A stretch of DNA of 64,000 bases from Pseudolysobacter antarcticus (GTDB lineage Bacteria > Pseudomonadota > Gammaproteobacteria > Xanthomonadales > Rhodanobacteraceae): positions 1,922,001 through 1,986,000 of the forward strand of contig NZ_CP035704.1 of assembly GCF_004168365.1 (NCBI RefSeq), in the 5' to 3' direction. A model generated the notes under the pieces. The model had not been told where the DNA came from and searched no databases. It was given only the letters and a program-made list of their open reading frames with translations. A program made the position numbers and the translations under genes. The number at the start of each line of letters is the position of its first letter. Positions within the stretch are counted from its first letter, which is position 1. Of this stretch, positions 61,729-64,000 are shown piece after piece.

Positions 61729-61970
61729 AATTTCCTAGAGAGAGGTTCGTCCCCTGTGGACAGTTGCAGTAGTCATTTACCTGCAGTTCTGTTGTTGCAG
61801 CAACACGCTGCGTCACAGCGCGGATAGCCCGTTACCGGCGGCGTCCGCGGGTGTGGACGCGCCGAAGAATCTGATACCGATTTTGCCCCTGGCCTGATCG
61901 CTCCAGCTGCTTCGCTTGGCATGTTCTTGTAACAAAGGACTGACAAACTGAAGAGTCATTGGAGTTGGTC
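61729..61970 (+). promoter_or_regulatory. Long structured 5' leader of mgtA
   Basis: About 240 nt without a solid gene. Hairpins: CGCTG/CAGCG (61806-61820) and GGCGTCC with GGACGCGCC (about 61839-61863, one bulge). A short frame from GTG 61853 to TGA 61897 encodes 14 residues with three prolines. In Salmonella the mgtA leader contains a Mg2+-responsive RNA and a Pro-rich leader peptide (MgtL); this leader has similar length and parts, but no sequence identity was checked. GGAGT precedes the ATG. Confidence 0.45.
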
Positions 61971-64000
61971 ATGTTCGATCGTATTTCCCTAATTTCCATC
62001 GCGCTGCCGAATGTAGTGCGCGATCGTGCGCGCGCTGAAGCCGCTGCGCGCGGTAATCTCATGCTGCTGGAAATGGTCCAGGCCGAAGGCAGCGATGTCT
62101 TGCAGCGTCTCGGTGTCAGCGGCGATGGCTTGAACGAGGCCGAAGTCGAGTCGCGCCTCGAAGAATACGGCCCGAACGTGGTCGCGCAGGAAAAGAAAAA
62201 ATCTTTCCTGAGCGAAATCGCCCATCGTTTTTTCACCAATCCGATCAACATCCTGCTGACCGTACTCGCGGTGATTTCGTATCTCGGCGACGATGCGGTC
62301 GGCGCATCGATCATGCTGGCGATGGTGTTCATGGCGGTGTTCCTGTCGTATTTTCAGGAAGCACGCACCGGTCGTGCGGTCGAAAAATTGCGCAGCATGG
62401 TCAGCAATACCGCGACTGCGCGGCGTGTTCCGGCGATCGATGAAGATGCCGAAAAAGCGGCGTCGTTGCCGCTCGCGCAGAAGATCGAAGTGCCGATCGA
62501 CCAGCTTGTGCCGGGCGATGTCGTGCATCTTTCGGCAGGCGACATGATTCCCGCCGACCTGCGCCTGCTCACCGCAAAAGATCTGTTCATCAATCAGTCC
62601 GCGCTGACTGGCGAATCGATGCCGGTGGAAAAATTCGCGGGCGTCGATCACGAGGCCAAGGCGCCGCTCGAAGCGCGCAATCTCGGTTTCATGGGCAGCA
62701 ACGTGATCAGCGGCAGCGCTACCGCCGTGGTGATTGCGACCGGAACAAAAACCTATTTCGGTGCGCTCGCCGGTTCGCTGATCGGCCAGCGCGTGCAGAC
62801 CAGTTTCGACAAGGGTGTGCATCGTTTTGCGTGGCTGATGATCCGCTTCATGGCGGTGATGGTGCCGTTGGTATTCCTGATCAACGGCGTCACCAAGGGC
62901 GATTGGCTGCAGGCTTTCATGTTCGCGGTTTCGGTGGCGGTTGGACTCACGCCGGAAATGCTGCCGATGATCGTCACGATCAATCTCGCCAAAGGCGCGA
63001 TGGCGATGGCGAAAAAAGACGTGATCGTGAAACGTCTCAGCGCGATCCAGAATTTCGGCGCGATCGATGTGCTTTGCACCGACAAGACCGGCACCTTGAC
63101 GCAGGACAAAGTCATCCTGCAGCGGCATGTCGATATTGCCGGCAACGAAGACCAGAACGTACTCGAGTTTGCATATCTCAACAGCCATTACCAGACCGGG
63201 CTGAAGAACCTGCTCGATCTCGCCGTGCTCGAACAATTCGATGGCGAGATGCGTGCGCGCATGGAGGCCAGCTACACGTTGGTCGATGAAGTGCCGTTCG
63301 ATTTTTCGCGTCGACGCATGTCGGTAATCGTCAAGGATCAACACGGTAAACATTTCCTGATCGCGAAAGGTGCTGTGGCGGAAACGCTCGGTATCTGTGT
63401 TTCGCTGCGTGACGAAGATACGAGCGAGGCGCTCATGACGCCGGAAAAATTCGACGAAGTGCGTAGCGTCGCGCGCGACATGAATGAGGATGGCTTTCGC
63501 GTGATCGCGCTCGGCATGCGCGAGATCGACGCCAAGCCGGCGTATTCGCTCGCCGATGAAACCGATCTCACGTTGATGGGTTTTCTGGCGTTTCTCGATC
63601 CGCCGAAGGACAGCGCGGCCGAGGCGATTCGGGCGCTCAACGAAAACGGCGTCGCGGTGAAAATCCTCACTGGCGATAACGCGACCGTGACCGGCAACGT
63701 CTGTCGCCAGGTTGGTTTCGAAGTCACCAATTATCTGGTCGGCCCGCAGGTCGAGGCGATGAGTGATGACGAACTCACGCTCGCCACGCGCACGACGCAG
63801 GTGTTTGCGCGCTTGAATCCGCAGCAGAAAGTGCGCGTGATCGAGGCGCTACATCGCGACGGCCACGTCGTTGGATTCATGGGCGATGGCATCAACGATG
63901 GTCCGGCGCTGCGCGCGGCCGATGTTGGCATCTCGGTCGATACCGCGGTCGATATCGCCAAGGAATCCGCCGACATCATCCTGCTCGAAAAAAGCCTGAT
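61971..64000 (+). CDS. mgtA: Magnesium-transporting P-type ATPase, N-terminal three quarters (partial)
   Basis: The first 676 residues of a P3B ATPase; the window ends before the last membrane helices and stop. Visible: actuator-domain loop LTGESMPVEKF, phosphorylation motif DKTGTLT with D371, nucleotide-binding segment GAVAETLG, and hinge motif MGDGINDGPALR. The pair LTPEMLPMIVTINLAKGA is typical of MgtA/MgtB. It imports Mg2+ under limitation. ATG 61971 has GGAGT upstream and a conserved MgtA-like start region (LGVSGDGLNEAEVESRLEEYGPN in parts). Full length would be about 880-900 residues. Confidence 0.93.
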   Translation, partial: MFDRISLISIALPNVVRDRARAEAAARGNLMLLEMVQAEGSDVLQRLGVSGDGLNEAEVESRLEEYGPNVVAQEKKKSFLSEIAHRFFTNPINILLTVLAVISYLGDDAVGASIMLAMVFMAVFLSYFQEARTGRAVEKLRSMVSNTATARRVPAIDEDAEKAASLPLAQKIEVPIDQLVPGDVVHLSAGDMIPADLRLLTAKDLFINQSALTGESMPVEKFAGVDHEAKAPLEARNLGFMGSNVISGSATAVVIATGTKTYFGALAGSLIGQRVQTSFDKGVHRFAWLMIRFMAVMVPLVFLINGVTKGDWLQAFMFAVSVAVGLTPEMLPMIVTINLAKGAMAMAKKDVIVKRLSAIQNFGAIDVLCTDKTGTLTQDKVILQRHVDIAGNEDQNVLEFAYLNSHYQTGLKNLLDLAVLEQFDGEMRARMEASYTLVDEVPFDFSRRRMSVIVKDQHGKHFLIAKGAVAETLGICVSLRDEDTSEALMTPEKFDEVRSVARDMNEDGFRVIALGMREIDAKPAYSLADETDLTLMGFLAFLDPPKDSAAEAIRALNENGVAVKILTGDNATVTGNVCRQVGFEVTNYLVGPQVEAMSDDELTLATRTTQVFARLNPQQKVRVIEALHRDGHVVGFMGDGINDGPALRAADVGISVDTAVDIAKESADIILLEKSL

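Noticed and set aside
1-64000. Search for tRNA, rRNA, insertion sequences, integrase or attachment sites, prophage genes, CRISPR arrays and toxin-antitoxin pairs.
   Set aside because: None seen. Gene order and codon use look uniform and core-like throughout; the SdhE/YgfX pair has been called toxin-antitoxin in E. coli but the SDH-assembly reading fits better here.

Overview
The window looks like chromosomal DNA of a high-GC gammaproteobacterium of the Xanthomonadales (Lysobacterales), most likely near the Rhodanobacteraceae. The evidence is gene content and order: serC-serA-pheA-hisC-aroA-cmk-rpsA-ihfB-lapA-lapB followed by envelope glycan genes; an sdhCDAB-sdhE-ygfX block next to lolC(F)-lolD, comEC, exbB, exbD, msbA and lpxK; and single-subunit or fused enzymes typical of that order. 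The lineage is inferred from synteny, not from a database search. Nearly all of the window is core genome. I see no rRNA, tRNA, insertion sequence, prophage or CRISPR array.

Layout. 1-1.65 kb: the tail of an unknown membrane protein, then msrP-msrQ (periplasmic methionine sulfoxide repair) on the minus strand. 1.8-10.3 kb: a plus-strand run for serine and aromatic amino acid synthesis, cytidylate kinase and ribosomal protein S1, closed by a strong hairpin. 10.4-16.3 kb: IHF-beta, LapA/LapB, a WecA-like phosphoglycosyl transferase, a WbpM/CapD-like dehydratase and GalU, i.e. LPS control and surface glycan supply. 16.3-30 kb: a transsulfuration enzyme, an alpha-2-macroglobulin/PBP1C pair, an M1 aminopeptidase and a lipoprotein. 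30-35.5 kb: two two-component systems, BaeSR-like with a divergent Spy-like Pro-rich periplasmic protein, and a LuxR/HisKA_3 pair with a divergent membrane protein. 35.6-47.4 kb: mixed singletons: TcdA, TatD, MgtE, an amino acid permease, two paralogous glycine-zipper proteins around a GST, a phosphodiesterase, an MgtC-like protein, an SleB-type hydrolase, a PhnD-like binding protein and YgfZ. 47.6-53.1 kb: the succinate dehydrogenase locus with its assembly factors (DUF1674/SdhAF4, SdhE), YgfX, and an unexpected SRPBCC membrane protein. 53.2-61.7 kb: lipoprotein release, DNA uptake, ExbBD, and lipid A flipping and phosphorylation. 61.7-64 kb: promoter, long leader and first three quarters of an MgtA-type Mg2+ P-type ATPase, cut by the window edge.

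How the genes fit together. Envelope homeostasis is the recurring theme: periplasmic protein repair (MsrPQ), protease trapping and wall repair (A2M/PBP1C), stress sensing (BaeSR/Spy-like), LPS control (LapAB, MsbA, LpxK), lipoprotein export (Lol) and glycine-zipper outer-membrane proteins. A second theme is magnesium: MgtE, an MgtC-family protein and MgtA all lie in the window.

The observations I consider most worth following are the Pro/Asp/Arg-rich sensor loop of the BaeS homologue facing a similarly Pro-rich Spy-like protein across a promoter with three TCT elements at 11-bp spacing; the 44-codon reading frame that overlaps the start of the SleB-type hydrolase inside a long AT-rich/structured gap; the strong promoter and about 240-nt leader of mgtA; and the paired CxxCG glycine-zipper proteins. 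None of these is proven to be a new system. No large undescribed gene cluster is evident.
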